From the NCBI GenBank assembly GCA_029215795.1, contig JARDYH010000002.1, forward strand, positions 295,399,973 to 295,463,972: a stretch of DNA of 64,000 bases. Direction: 5' to 3'. The notes below the pieces were generated by a model. The model was given only the letters and a program-made list of their open reading frames with translations, did no database searches and had not been told where the DNA came from. Below are positions 45,397-55,567 of this stretch, piece after piece; positions within the stretch are counted from its first letter, which is position 1; every line of letters starts with the position of its first letter. A program made the translations under genes and the position numbers. Source of the DNA: Anniella stebbinsi (Eukaryota; Chordata; Lepidosauria; Squamata; Anniellidae).

Positions 45397-46185
45397 TTTA
45401 TCTTTTTCTCACTCATGGTGGGTTTTCTAGACGGACATGACAGGCTTTGCCAAGTCATGCTATCTTTTATTGATTCAGGAATTTCCTGACAATTGAGCAT
45501 GTTTTAATTATGACTGCTTTCTGGATGTTGGTGTGGATGTATCCTGGTAGGCCCAGTTATTGGAGGTTTTCTGTATATTTTTTTATGTGATGCCGGTGAC
45601 TGATATGACTAATGGAATAATTGTGAGCTTTTCCTGTTGCCATAGTTCTTTGACTTCCATGGTCAGTGGTGTATATTTGTCTCTCTTTTCTTCTTCCTTT
45701 TCAACAACATTTTTGTCATTTGGTATTGCTATGTCAATGAGGTATATGTGTTTTTCTTTTTTGTCTATGACCGTTATGTCTGGTCGGTTGCAGGGTATTG
45801 TCTTGTTGAATTGTTCTGTCCCAGTATATTTTATGATCTGCATTTTCCAAGATTGTTTTGGGTGAGTATGTATAGTATGGTGGAGATTGTTTGATAAGGT
45901 TGAATTTGATGGCCAGTTGTTGGTGAATTATTTTTGCAGCTGCATTGTGTCTGTCTGTATTTTACATCCTCCTGTTATGTGGTCTATTGTTTCTTGGACT
46001 TGATGGCATTTCCTGCATAGGTCTGTTGTTACACTGTTATCTTTTATTATGTATTTGTGGTAGTTCTTGTTGGCTATAACTTGATCCTGTATAGCTATTA
46101 GGAATCCTTCTGTTTCTGGAAAGAGCCCACCCTTCCTGAGCCATTCGTACGATTGTTCTTTGTTTATTTGTGGGTTCTGTGTTAT
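45395..46185 (-). pseudogene. R4/Dong-clade LINE, 5'-truncated, in (TAA)n DNA
   Basis: The minus strand encodes the C-terminal part of a site-specific-type LINE ORF. From 46180 leftwards it reads EWLRKGGLFPETEGFLIAIQ, then a CCHC knuckle LCRKCHQVQETIDHITGGC (C-x2-C-x8-H-x4-C, about 45965-46018). Next, at 45583-45843, is NRPDITVIDKKEKHIYLIDI and AIPNDKNVVEKEEEKRDKY, the restriction-like endonuclease with its RPD and D...D/K pattern. This pairing of a CCHC knuckle with a downstream PD-(D/E)XK endonuclease is diagnostic of the R2/R4 group. The element is flanked on both sides by ATT/TAA arrays. The ORF carries disruptions between the two parts, and the reverse transcriptase is missing. Confidence 0.9.

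Positions 46186-46230
<45 letters not shown>
46186..46230. repeat. (ATT)n microsatellite between two R4 pieces
   Basis: An uninterrupted trinucleotide array between the truncated 5' end of one R4-type copy and the 3' end of another. Confidence 0.97.
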
Positions 46231-46232
<2 letters not shown>

Positions 46233-46345
46233 CTATCTCTTCATGCTGGTGGTGGTTTTTCTAGAGGGACACGATGATCTTTGCCAAGTCATGCTGTCTT
46301 TTAATAATTCAGGAATTTCTTGTCCATATGAATTGTTATGTCCCA
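46231..46345 (-). mobile_element. Second R4-type LINE, 3'-end fragment
   Basis: 'ggtggtttttctagagggac', 'tttgccaagtcatgctgtct' and 'taattcaggaatttcttg' match 45415-45490 of the first copy closely. It is a heavily 5'-truncated relic whose own 3' end abuts the same array. Confidence 0.87.
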
Positions 46346-46549
46346 GATGATGATGATGATTCAACACATCAATGTACTTGGCACCTTACAGTGTTTTTTA
46401 AAAATAGTTCTCCTCCCCAGAGGAGCTTACAATGGAAATCCCTTGAATTGAGTTTTACTGTACAATCCTGTGCATGGGAAGTGAAAAAGAGCTGGATGGG
46501 ATTAGGTGAATGCAGTGCTAATAGCTGCTGAGAAAGCTGCTGAGAAAGC
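46346..46549. other. Spacer with GAT repeat
   Basis: A short GATGATGAT run near 46346-46360. 'atcaatgtacttggcacctt' onward resembles a LINE-tail motif but is weak. Confidence 0.5.
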
Positions 46550-48926
46550 TAGGGATGTGCATGCCCAAAAATATCGTATCGTTATCGTTATCGGAATTTT
46601 GCACCAAAAAATTATCGTCTCCGATTATATCGTAGGAGATAATTATCGGAAATACGATATTATATCGTCTCTACATTTTGCCTTAGAGAGAGTTGCTTTT
46701 GAGTCTGAAAGGCCTAAAACTTCTTAATTTTCCAAATTACAGGTATGAAACTTGGTCACAGTGCAGACTGAGTGTTGCTAGTCATGTGTCCCAAATTACA
46801 GAACAATAGGTGCAAGCATTACTCGTAAGTAAGCTTTCAAATACACTGTTTCAGGTGGCTGAAGTGTGGTCCTTTTTCAAGAGACATCGTCCAGTACTCA
46901 TGGACATCTCACAGATGGCCTTGAGGAGACTCAACTGTGCCCAATTTCAGATGCACAGCTGCAGGCATTACTCGGAAGTAAGCTCTCAACAACATGCACT
47001 GTTTCCTGTAATCCACACCATGCTGCTGCTGCTGAGACTTATAGGTATATTTTTATGAATACAATGAACTTTCAAAACCTGTGGATAAACCTAGGCAGTG
47101 CCTTCCATATGCAGTCATAAAAGTAAAATGTGTTAATCAGAAGATGGTGAACTGCTGTCGCCTTGTCTCATTGATTAGGCCATGCATGTTTACAAATTAA
47201 AAGGATTGGGGGGTAGGGGAATAGCACGGGCGTTACACTTATTTTAGCCAGCCTTAGCAGGCAGGGCCTCATTGGGCCAGGAGATACCCCAGGTAGCGAG
47301 GAAACATGCAGGATGGATCCCATCAAAACAATCCTCACACACTGCTTTGACCTCATCGTGCTTGAAAATTAAAATGACCCAGTCTGCCCGCCATCCCCGT
47401 GCAGGCAGGTGGGCAGTTCTTCATGCCAGAGCTGCACACATTGGCTAGAGCAGTGGCAAATAGAAGTCAAATTCTGAGTAGAAGTAGCACTTTGCCAAAT
47501 AAATAAAAAGTCACGTTTGGGGTAGAGGTAGGCACTTCGCCAAATAAAAGTCATGTTAGCAAATTAATATAAGTCACATTCAGGGTAGAGGTAGGCACTT
47601 TGGCAAATAATATAAGTCACGTTCAGGATAGAGGTAGGCACTTTGCCTGGACCAGAGTCTAAAAAAAAAAAAGGAAATGTGTGAAGGGGATGCTTTTACA
47701 GTCCCTCAGTAACAGACTCCACGACCCAGGGATGTAGTGACAAAAAATAATAATAGAGGAATCTCTCAACTCAAGGCTCCCTATAGCAGTCCCTCCAGAC
47801 TGGAAGCATTGGCTGTAGCAGTGTGTTTCAAAAAGAAATAAAATGTGTGAGACGGATGCTTGCTTTTGCTTTTGGAGCCCCTCACTAAAGCAGTCCCTCT
47901 ACACTGGAAGGGAAGAAAGCTATTCAGCAATTTGCTTTGCTGTGCCTTCAGAATTTAGCTGCTGGTTGTCAACCCCAAGAACTGGAGGCAAATAGCAGGA
48001 ATTACTTTCATTACAATGTCTGTGTTGCCAACCATACTGTAAGACTTCCATTATGGAACAAAAATCTGGAGCGGATGTAAGATTAAATGTCCTTTATTTG
48101 CTCTTGTGTAGAACCTCCTCATGTAAACACAGTGGATGTTACTAGCATTATTTGTACCTCTGTAGACAGGTCCCCTTTTTCAGATTATTTCAAAAGGCTA
48201 CTGATCTTTGTTAAATCAGAGTATTCCAAATTGTCCAACTAAAACAAAAGTTCATACATATTCCAGTATTGTATGACCAGGGTAGGATGAGGGTGAATTC
48301 TCACCTGTGTATAGGATGTGACATATTACATTTTTTTTAAAGAAAGTTAAACAGGGAAGAGAAGAGAAAACACACACTCTCAGTCACAGTACCCTCACTC
48401 ATGCTAACCCTTCAATCAAACCAACCAGAAAATGTATAAAAATAAAAATTATAACTCAACTCAAACACCCAAGCAATGCACAGCTAAATGAACCTGACTA
48501 TGATGAATCTCTAACAATTCGCCACCAAGTAACTAAGACCCAGGAGCCAGAACAGAGCTCCAACAAAATCCACCTTTCTCCCTCAATGCCTAACTCCCAA
48601 CAAAGCTGGAACACCAAGTGTAGGGGGTTTATGCAGGGATATCCTTAGCTCTCCTCCAACATTATGATTGGAGCCTGCTGGAATCCTTCTGCACAATTGG
48701 TCACTGTCTCATCAAGCACACCCCACCTTCTAGCTCCGTCCATATGGCGTCAAAAGAGAAAGAGACTTATGATAAAACGATAAAAACAATAATTATCGTG
48801 GGGGGTTTTATCGACTCCGGTAATTATCATTCAAAGTTGTATCGTATCGTTATCATTAGTCGTATGCATGATAAAGACCATAGTGTATCGTTATCATACA
48901 TTTTAATAATACGATACACATCCCTA
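46550..48926. mobile_element. 2.4-kb stretch with AT-rich hAT-type ends
   Basis: The left end TAGGGATGTGCATGCCC with 'aaaatatcgtatcgttatcg', and the right end 'acgatacacatccctac', match the ends of the 12776-13438 family. 'tatgaaacttggtcacagtg' near 46742 matches its subterminal block. The flanks GAGAAAGC and CTATATAC do not form a duplication, so this may be one element with an altered flank or two different ends. The interior has no transposase. It has a 42-bp tandem repeat (47465-47647) and paired 'gcagtccctccagactggaa' / 'gcagtccctctacactggaa' segments. No host gene was recognised inside. Confidence 0.68.
47465..47647. repeat. Degenerate tandem repeat, about 42-bp unit
   Basis: Four to five units of the form AGTCAC(A/G)TT, then 'ggtagaggtaggcacttt', then GCCAAATAA. 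They differ by a few bases and one is truncated. Confidence 0.85.
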
Positions 48927-49869
48927 CTATATACTACAGTAATTATTTCTGACAGGGCAGCCTGTTGACTATTCAACCAGCCTTATTTCATTGATGTTGC
49001 CACTTCAGCATGCAGCATGTATACTTCCCCATATACCCTGCACCTGGAAACCTAATATGTCAGAAAGGGGGCTATGCTACAGCCCTTCTCCTGAAAATGC
49101 TAGCTTTCTACTTGCAAGAGGTTTTTGATGTAGTGGCACATTTTTTAATGCAATCCACCATCTGTATTTCTAAGCTGGACAGCCTCAGGAGGCCCATTTT
49201 GCATGGTGTGAGTTTTTCTGCCCCAAATACGTATCGATCCATAAACAGAACCATTTTAAAATCCAGTGCTATATTTGTGTGTCTCGTAGGGCTTTCCTTC
49301 AATTCTATGTCCATAATCACGGATGTCCATATCCCGCTTTAAAATTAAAAGTCAAGAGTAGACATTTTAGCCTGTTCCCTAAAGACATTATGCACCTGCT
49401 TGCTACCATACAATCTAAATTTTAATTAGTGATTTGGCATGGTCTGGCTTTTTCAAACTAACAGTGTCTTTTATTTCTTCATTTGACAGGCTCTTTCCCC
49501 TTGGGAAATGAGGGAGAGAGTCATTTTCATATAAACTAGAATTGTTTGGCAAACATATACGGCCCACATTCTGTTAATTTTGATAGTTTAAAATATTTGA
49601 TGATTTAGAAAGATAATATATCAGATATTCTGTAATTAACTAGGAATATGTAGTATATCTTGCATTGATCAAGAACAGATAAGAAATGCGGAGACATGCA
49701 GCTCTATTGCTTTAGACTACACATGTTATGACTCCATGTTGACACTCCCCAACTGTACAGTGCAGATATGCTATCCTCGTCTGGACTCAGGAGAGATACA
49801 GAAATTCCTTACATAAGTCACCAACAGAAATCTAAGTTCTGCAGCAAGGATTTTTTTAAAAAAAAATCC
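48927..49869. other. Unassigned intergenic DNA
   Basis: AT-rich from about 49370 on. A 110-codon plus frame (49010-49342) has no family match I can make. No repeat was recognised. Confidence 0.5.
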
Positions 49870-49975
49870 AGCATTTAGGAATTTTTCCAGCCCTACTTGG
49901 AAATGTCAGGGATTAAACTGGGGCCTTCTTCCTGCAAAATAGATGCTCTATCACTGAGCCAGGACCCCTCCCAAA
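49870..49975 (-). mobile_element. tRNA-derived SINE, head fragment
   Basis: The minus strand reads 'ggtcctggctcagtgataga', then 'gcatctattttgcagga' and 'cagtttaatccctgacattt', the A- and B-box part of the SINE at 2007-2207. The tail is missing. Confidence 0.75.
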
Positions 49976-50859
49976 ACTCAGTTATCTTCCAAAATTTGCA
50001 ATTGTCCAAATTTTGCAATGGTGTTCTCCATGTAAAAATAAAAATGAATACAAAAATGTGTACATTAGGGAAAATAATATTCAAAAATGCATTATATCAG
50101 GAAACTTGCTTGCAAAAATGAGTATATTAGGCAAGAACACATACAAGAATGTGTGTGCACAGAATTTTTTTAAAAAAGTCAATATTTGGGATGAAACAAA
50201 TTTAAGACTAGAGGAAAGTTTGAGATGAATTAAGATTGGGAAAATGAGAAATTGAGAGAAAGTGAAATTGACAGATTATTCCAGCCCTGCTATATAGGAA
50301 GCCACCAGGTGCTGAATCATTTCTCTTGCACAGATCTTATTGAGCAGAATGAGGCCTCTGTGCCAGGCATTTGTCAACATATGATTAGGGATGAAAGAGA
50401 ATTTTGTTTCTGCTCACAAAACATGTGAGTCTGCCCCATTCAGAACCCCGACGTCAAGCAAAAGAATGAAAATGTATCTGATGAAAATGTTCACAAAGCC
50501 CCAAACATATTCAATTTGCACAGCTTCCCCCATTCAGTTTACACCAATTTCCCAATTTGTGCAAATTTCTAAGCCAGCCCATTTTTTAGTCTATGAGGGA
50601 ATTTTGTACAACTTTGAAAATTTGTGCAAATTTGGGGATTTTTGCTGAACTTTCACATTCTATCGCTGTTCATTTCCCCATTCATACAAAACAAGCAGCG
50701 GTCACAAACACAAATGTACATCAGGCACAAGGCAAGTGGCGAGACAATGTTCAGAGAATCTTGGCTGGCTCAAATATTCCTTACATATGATAAGGCTTTT
50801 AATGGTCCCTGAGTTTTAAAATTGCTGGTTGTTAGAAATGATCTTAAGTTTATTTGTAA

Positions 50860-50864
<5 letters not shown>
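49976..50864. repeat. Degenerate A-rich repetitive stretch
   Basis: From 50035 to 50170 short related units recur ('caaaaatgtgtacattaggg', 'caaaaatgcattatatcagg', 'caaaaatgagtatattaggc'). Similar but looser units continue to about 50720 ('cccatttgtgcaaatttc'-like). The same kind of sequence occurs at 19910-20070. It looks like a decayed satellite-like or transposon-internal repeat. The remainder is unassigned. Confidence 0.6.

Positions 50865-50896
<32 letters not shown>
50865..50896. repeat. (TA)n microsatellite
   Basis: An uninterrupted TA array of about 16 units. Confidence 0.97.
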
Positions 50897-50901
<5 letters not shown>

Positions 50902-51179
50902 CTTGAGAACTTTGACTATTAGGCAGAATAGAAGTGTAATAAATGAATGAATGAAAATGAAACCTTAGTGATATGTCTACTGAGACCCTGATTCACCAAA
51001 ACATGGCTTCAACAATGTTCCACATGCCTTTCTTGGTGTTTCACAAATCAAGGAAGTAAATGACAATAACTGGAGATTACATATGATTAAATGAGATGTG
51101 TTCCAATCTTGCAGTGCCAGAAAGTCCAAGTTACAGTCAATAAACATGTGTTTACTTAAAAAGAGGGGGAAATTCAAAC
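50897..51179. other. Unassigned spacer
   Basis: No feature was recognised. Confidence 0.45.
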
Positions 51180-51403
51180 TGCATGGATTTTTGACACTGG
51201 TTTGACACGGCCCATTGCTGTTCTGGATATCTTACTATCTCCGGTGAGAATTTGCTAGCTCCATTTTTTCCAGTTAAGTGTTAACCTGGCAAATGAGTCA
51301 TTTTGAAATCCATCTGCAGATCTGCAAATATCAAGTGTCTGTGAACAAGCAAAGGACTCCCTGCACTTACTTTGCTGTCAGATGGTTTCACTTAGGAACC
51401 CAA

Positions 51404-51416
51404 AGGTCAAGGGTCA
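51404..51416 (+). promoter_or_regulatory. Perfect DR1 nuclear-receptor motif
   Basis: AGGTCA A GGGTCA is a direct repeat with one-base spacing, the consensus bound by HNF4, COUP-TF or RXR-type dimers. The sequence match is exact. Its use in vivo is unknown. Confidence 0.5.
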
Positions 51417-51494
51417 CAGCATGACCTCATCAAATTAGGCTCAACTGAGAGAAATGTTTAGCACAACAAAAGGAAGTAATCTGAAGTACATTAA

Positions 51495-51502
51495 ATGCAA
51501 AT
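51495..51502 (+). promoter_or_regulatory. Octamer motif ATGCAAAT
   Basis: A perfect POU/Oct octamer within the same block as the DR1. An 8-bp word can occur by chance, so only the clustering gives it weight. Confidence 0.35.
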
Positions 51503-51560
51503 GAGAGTGCCATGTGCAAACTTCAAAAAAACACCTGATACAAGCAAACACTGTTAGGAA

Positions 51561-52166
51561 GGTGGGTGAAGAGATGAGGTTTCAGTTTTTGGCAATGGTT
51601 CCAATCTTGCAATTCATTTTATCTGCAGCAGGATGAATATTAATCTCACCGGTATACAAATGCTTACATTACACTTATGTTTCAAGTTTTCCATTATTCC
51701 CTGGAGGGATTAAGTTGGATTAGAGTTGAACTTTTGTGGCTACTCCCATCTCCTTTAGTGGTTTGGATACCAAACAGGTCTGGCCAAAGCAGTAATTTGC
51801 TTTGCAATATGAAACAATCATTCATTTCTAATCCAAGTTTGCAGGGTTAATACAGCCATAGGTGACTGTTGCTCCAAACATTTGTCTAAGAGAGCCAAGA
51901 ACATTTTCCAGAAATTACTATGTCCTGCTTTCGATGTAGACATGGGTCACAATTCACTGGGATGTTCTAATGTGCAAACCCTATTGACATGAATAGGTAC
52001 TGAAATGAGCACTAACATGCCCCTGCAGAGCTGTTGTTTAAGACACAGCAGATTTATTTCATTAACCATTAGTCATCATGAACATGGGACAACAAAACAT
52101 ACTAAAGGAGCACTTGCTCCCACATAAATCTGCTCATCCTTCTCCAGAAGCCCTACCATCAGAGAT
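51561..52166. other. Unassigned intergenic DNA
   Basis: No gene or repeat was recognised. Confidence 0.45.
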
Positions 52167-52310
52167 TAAGAACATAAGAACACAAGAAGAGTCATGCTGG
52201 ATCAGGCCAAGGGTCCATCTAGTCCAGCACTCCATTCACAAAGTGGCCAGCCAGCTGGACACGAATGCAACAGGAGCCTCCTCCCCATGTTCCACAGCAA
52301 CTGGTTAGGT
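52167..52310 (-). mobile_element. LINE/SINE tail fragment
   Basis: 'taagaacataagaacacaag', then 'catgctggatcaggccaagg', 'gtccatctagtccagcactc' and 'cacaaagtggccagccag', is the complement of a common reptile repeat tail also at 42400 and 56891. Confidence 0.75.
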
Positions 52311-52705
52311 AGCTGGAGTAGGATGGACACTTACGAATAATCACCAGAACGAAACAAAACGTATCACCAAAAAAAGTGAGCACTAATTTGCACAAAATTT
52401 GCACATGCTGATTTATTGGTATAAATGCACATATTAAAATAATTATTATAATTTCAATAGAAATACAGTACAGCTCCCCATAGTGTGGAAGACTATAACC
52501 AGATGATATGTGTGCCCAGCCTTCTATCTTGGAGCTGTTTGTGGATCACTTCAAGCCTCAGCTCTTGCTTTTGATGGTTCTTCATCGTTAAACTGAATTT
52601 GGGCTAGAAAACCCTTAAAAGAAAGGACACCTTCAAAACAGAGAGCATTCCTCCTTCAAATAGAGGAGTCTCCTCTGTAAAAGAAGGGCATATGGCCACC
52701 CTGAG
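52311..52705. other. Unassigned intergenic DNA
   Basis: No gene was recognised. 'cacaaaatttgcacatgctg' near 52391 echoes the A-rich repeats at 50035. Confidence 0.45.
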
Positions 52706-52900
52706 CTGGAAAGGGCCTTAGCTCATTGGTAGAGCACATGCTATGAATGCAAAAGGTTCTAGGATCAATTCTTGGTACTGTGGTGTGATCTGTTATTGTT
52801 CTTTCCTGGAAAATAGGAATGAGAGGTGGAATTCAGTGAAAGAGGAGCTATCGTCCCTGAGATACAAATTTCAGTTTCTATGCCATTATGGTTGCTGATC
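52706..52900 (+). mobile_element. tRNA-derived SINE, diverged
   Basis: The head reads 'gggccttagctcattggtag' and 'agcacatgctatgaatgcaa', with the B-box-like 'ttctaggatcaattcttggt'. This is the same family as 2007-2207 but in plus orientation. The body is poorly preserved. Confidence 0.75.
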
Positions 52901-52919
52901 TTTCTTTTAAGCTTTCTGC

Positions 52920-53320
52920 AAGCAGGGCTTCAGAACCTCAGGCCCGGGAGCCCCGGGAGCCATATCTAGCCTTCTGAGGGTCCCCAACCAATTCTCTGGA
53001 AGTCTCCAGATGGCCCCACCCCTTCCCCTGGCCCCACTCTCTTTCCCCACCCACCAGTCATTGGGTAGTTTCCCAGCTTTGGTACAGTTTTACCCCATTC
53101 AAAATGGCTGAAACACCACTCTTAAGATGTAATGGCAGTAAGATAGATTTAAGCCTACTTTGGCAGAATTCGTTTTTGTATTTTGACCCCAGACTTTTGC
53201 CTTTGGCCCCGCCCATCACTGGAATGTGGCCCCCAAGAGCTTCTCCAAAATAGAATCCAGCCATCAGACTGAAAAGATTCTCCACCCCTGACTTCAGGTA
53301 GGGCTGGGAAAGACCTCTGC
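52920..53320. repeat. Unnamed dispersed repeat
   Basis: 'ggccccgcccatcactggaa', 'caggcccgggagccccggga' and 'atggccccaccccttcccct' look like a diverged interspersed repeat. A related, inverted block occurs at 60240-60350 ('attccagtggtgggtgg', 'gtggggccaaaggcaaaaca'). No protein was recognised. Confidence 0.55.
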
Positions 53321-53825
53321 TGGGGATTCTGGCAGTCAATATGGACAAAACTGAGCAAGATAAAGCAATTGGGTCTGGCATGGTTTAAGGCACCTTCTTA
53401 TAGCTGGTGAAAGGACCGATGCTGCATCCTAATTCTGAGTTTCTTGCCTTGCACTCAATCTGATTATCTGCTGGCTGAAGACCTTTTTATTTGCCTGGAT
53501 TTTTAGTGTATAATCTGATGTTGCTATAGTTGGGTTTTGAGTTTTATTTGTGAGTTTTACTATTTAGCTGTCATTTTTATTGTTTTAAGGCTGGGTGTTT
53601 TGTTTTGTTTTATATATTGTTTAATGTGGTTTAGCTTTGTATTCTTATTATTTAGATGGATGTAATTTGACATGAAAATTCCCAGAATTATAAAGTGGAA
53701 TATAAATTAAATTTGTAGAACAAATAAATAAAATAAATACTATGCATAAATGATCTGATAAAATATAGCATAGAAGGAAACATAACATAACAGTAGCATC
53801 ATATCATATTGTGTGAAACAAATTT
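53321..53825 (+). mobile_element. L2-like LINE tail fragment
   Basis: Around 53475-53510 'tggctgaagacctttttatt' followed by 'tgcctggatttttag' gives the L2 tail text LKTFLFAWIF. Further on comes a T-rich 3' region with 'gttttgttttgttttatata'. The upstream part (53321-53430) is unassigned. Confidence 0.6.
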
Positions 53826-53960
53826 AGGGTGCAATTCCATGCATGCTTAAACAGAAAAAAAGTCTGGCAAGTCCCAGAATTCCACAGCCAGTTATATTGG
53901 CTGGGGAATTATGGGAATTGGAAGACATTTTTCTGTCTAAACATGCACAGGATTGCTCAC
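53826..53960. mobile_element. Palindromic Harbinger-like MITE
   Basis: 'agggtgcaattccatgcatg', 'cttaaacagaaaaaaagtct' and 'ggcaagtcccagaattccac' are mirrored by 'gaattatgggaattggaaga', 'catttttctgtctaaacatg' and 'cacaggattgc'. TTA precedes the left end (53825-53827), and the right flank has diverged. Confidence 0.78.
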
Positions 53961-54077
53961 TCAGACCACATTCTTTCAGCAGCTGGGCTTGAAGCCTTCC
54001 TGTCCCTACATCACCTTCCCAAGAGTGATTCTGGGCAACTGACTGAGCTCCTAAATATTAGAAATCCTTGAGGCTGG

Positions 54078-54350
54078 CTTGGCTCTTCCGTTAGGCAGGA
54101 TGAGATAGTCACCTCATACAGTGGCTGATGGAGGTTAGGGTGTTAGAAGACAGGGCTGTGTGTACTGCATGCGCTCCCTCAACTATTTCACAGCTCTTAG
54201 ATATGGTGGAGAATGCTGCCCCATTGCCAGGGTTGAAGTCAGTTGCAACTGCCAGTCCAGTGGAACTATGTATGTGAGTGGGGGAATCATATCCACCTCA
54301 AGCAGCCCAACTGTTGATAATCCCCCCCACTTAGGCAGCCTGGGTCTTCT
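54078..54350. mobile_element. DNA transposon copy, family shared with 35785-36100
   Basis: 'ttccgttaggcaggatgaga', 'agaagacagggctgtgtgta', 'cccattgccagggttgaagt' and 'ccagtccagtggaactatgt' follow the same order as in 35785-36100. The ends are inverted repeats of the 'ggcttggc...aggcagcctgg' kind but imperfect. Confidence 0.62.
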
Positions 54351-55189
54351 GGCAAACAGAGTGACCTTGATTTTTAACATAATTTAGCATTAAGAATTCC
54401 TTTGTATTGTTTATTCACAGATGGCTAAGAAGGCACCCCATCTTTCTAATCATAATAGAAAGGCCATGTAATCCGTGACACATGACTTTATTGACAATTT
54501 ATAGTCTAAAACAGTAGGTGGATATAGTGAGAACCTTGGAGATGCTTTATAAGCATGTTATGTTATTTATATATTTTTTAAATTAAAATATAGCAAAGCA
54601 CCCTTATTTTGCATCTGATAACTTTAGTACAGGAACCATTTATACCAACACTAACTTTTAGCCCTCAATATAGGCACACAGATTTTTATTCAAAAAGGGG
54701 AAATGTCTTGTCAGTGTTCGACGTGACTGACAGCTTAAACTAGTGTCTCTCTGTTGGTCTGCAAAGTCATTTGAATGGGACTCACCCAGGAGAATTTCTC
54801 TATGGGTGGTTTATTAGGAACCTAGCAGCTTGATCTGCAAACCAATATTGCATTATTGAATAAAGCAATAGCACTGTGGTGATTTAAGGGCTAACTTCCT
54901 GTTTTGCAGGCTATGTGTAACAGGTATTTGGGGGTTCACTCCTGACGTCCATGCATGCTTTGTGCTGTGAATGTTTTTTGTAAGGTAGGGCCAGTTTACA
55001 ATAAGCATTGAGCTGTAGTCATGTATTATATTGTAAATGTATAACTAGTGCTGGGAAAACTTATCCTAGATAACTTCATTATTTCCTTGGAAAGAAAGAA
55101 ATTCATCCATGTTAGCTCAGATGAATTCCTTTGGGGTTAATCCAACCAATTCAGTGCATGCACAGAAATAGCATTGTTTAGAAGGTAGA
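54351..55189. other. Unassigned AT-rich intergenic DNA
   Basis: No gene or repeat was recognised. Confidence 0.45.
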
Positions 55190-55330
55190 AAGTGCATGCT
55201 CTGATGCTCACAACCAATTCTGAAATTTGTAAAACACCAATGCAAGCTTACTACAAAGGTGAACATTGTGAACAGATGAGTTTCAACCAGCAAGCTGACA
55301 AATTATGAAATTCAGTGGCATCACTAAGTG
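55190..55330. repeat. Old interspersed repeat shared with 19430-19720
   Basis: Matches described at 19430-19720 lie in the same orientation and order. The family is unknown. Confidence 0.55.
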
Positions 55331-55359
55331 TAACACCTCTTCTATTTAGGAAATTTTAG

Positions 55360-55500
55360 TTCATCCAGATTGTAGCAGCTAGACAATTCACAGCTGTTAA
55401 CTGCCAGGAGAAATTCTGAAAGAATTCCACTGGTTGCCAATAATTTTCTGAGTTAAATGTAAGGTGCTAGTTTTTACTTTTAAACTCCTGTATGGTTTGG
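55360..55500 (+). pseudogene. L2-like LINE fragment
   Basis: 'gattgtagcagctagacaat', 'gaattccactggttgccaat', 'tgtaaggtgctagtttttac' and 'aaactcctgtatggtttgga' parallel the L2 block at 21230-21350 and 41640-41720 on the plus strand. The frame is decayed. Confidence 0.72.
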
Positions 55501-55506
55501 ATATGG

Positions 55507-55532
55507 TATATATATATATATATATATATATG

Positions 55533-55564
<32 letters not shown>
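55507..55564. repeat. Compound (TA)n-(CA)n microsatellite
   Basis: A TA array (to about 55531) followed by a CA array (55535-55564). Confidence 0.97.

Positions 55565-55567
<3 letters not shown>

Larger units (their letters stand above)
51180..51560. other. Candidate conserved non-coding element
   Basis: A repeat-free, complex stretch of about 380 bp with several strong transcription-factor-like sites close together: a perfect DR1 (51404-51416), a nearby inverted half-site TGACCTCA (51423-51430), an octamer ATGCAAAT (51495-51502), and TGAGTCA at 51294-51300 (AP-1 type). Such clustering is what enhancers look like, but without alignment to other genomes this is only a candidate. Confidence 0.4.

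Noticed and set aside
47465..47647. CRISPR-like or satellite array
   Set aside because: Units are directly adjacent and degenerate, with no unique spacers. Treated as a tandem repeat within a transposon-like stretch.
55360..55500. Possible host exon with ORF text near 55464
   Set aside because: The text matches decayed L2 reverse transcriptase seen at two other places in the window.
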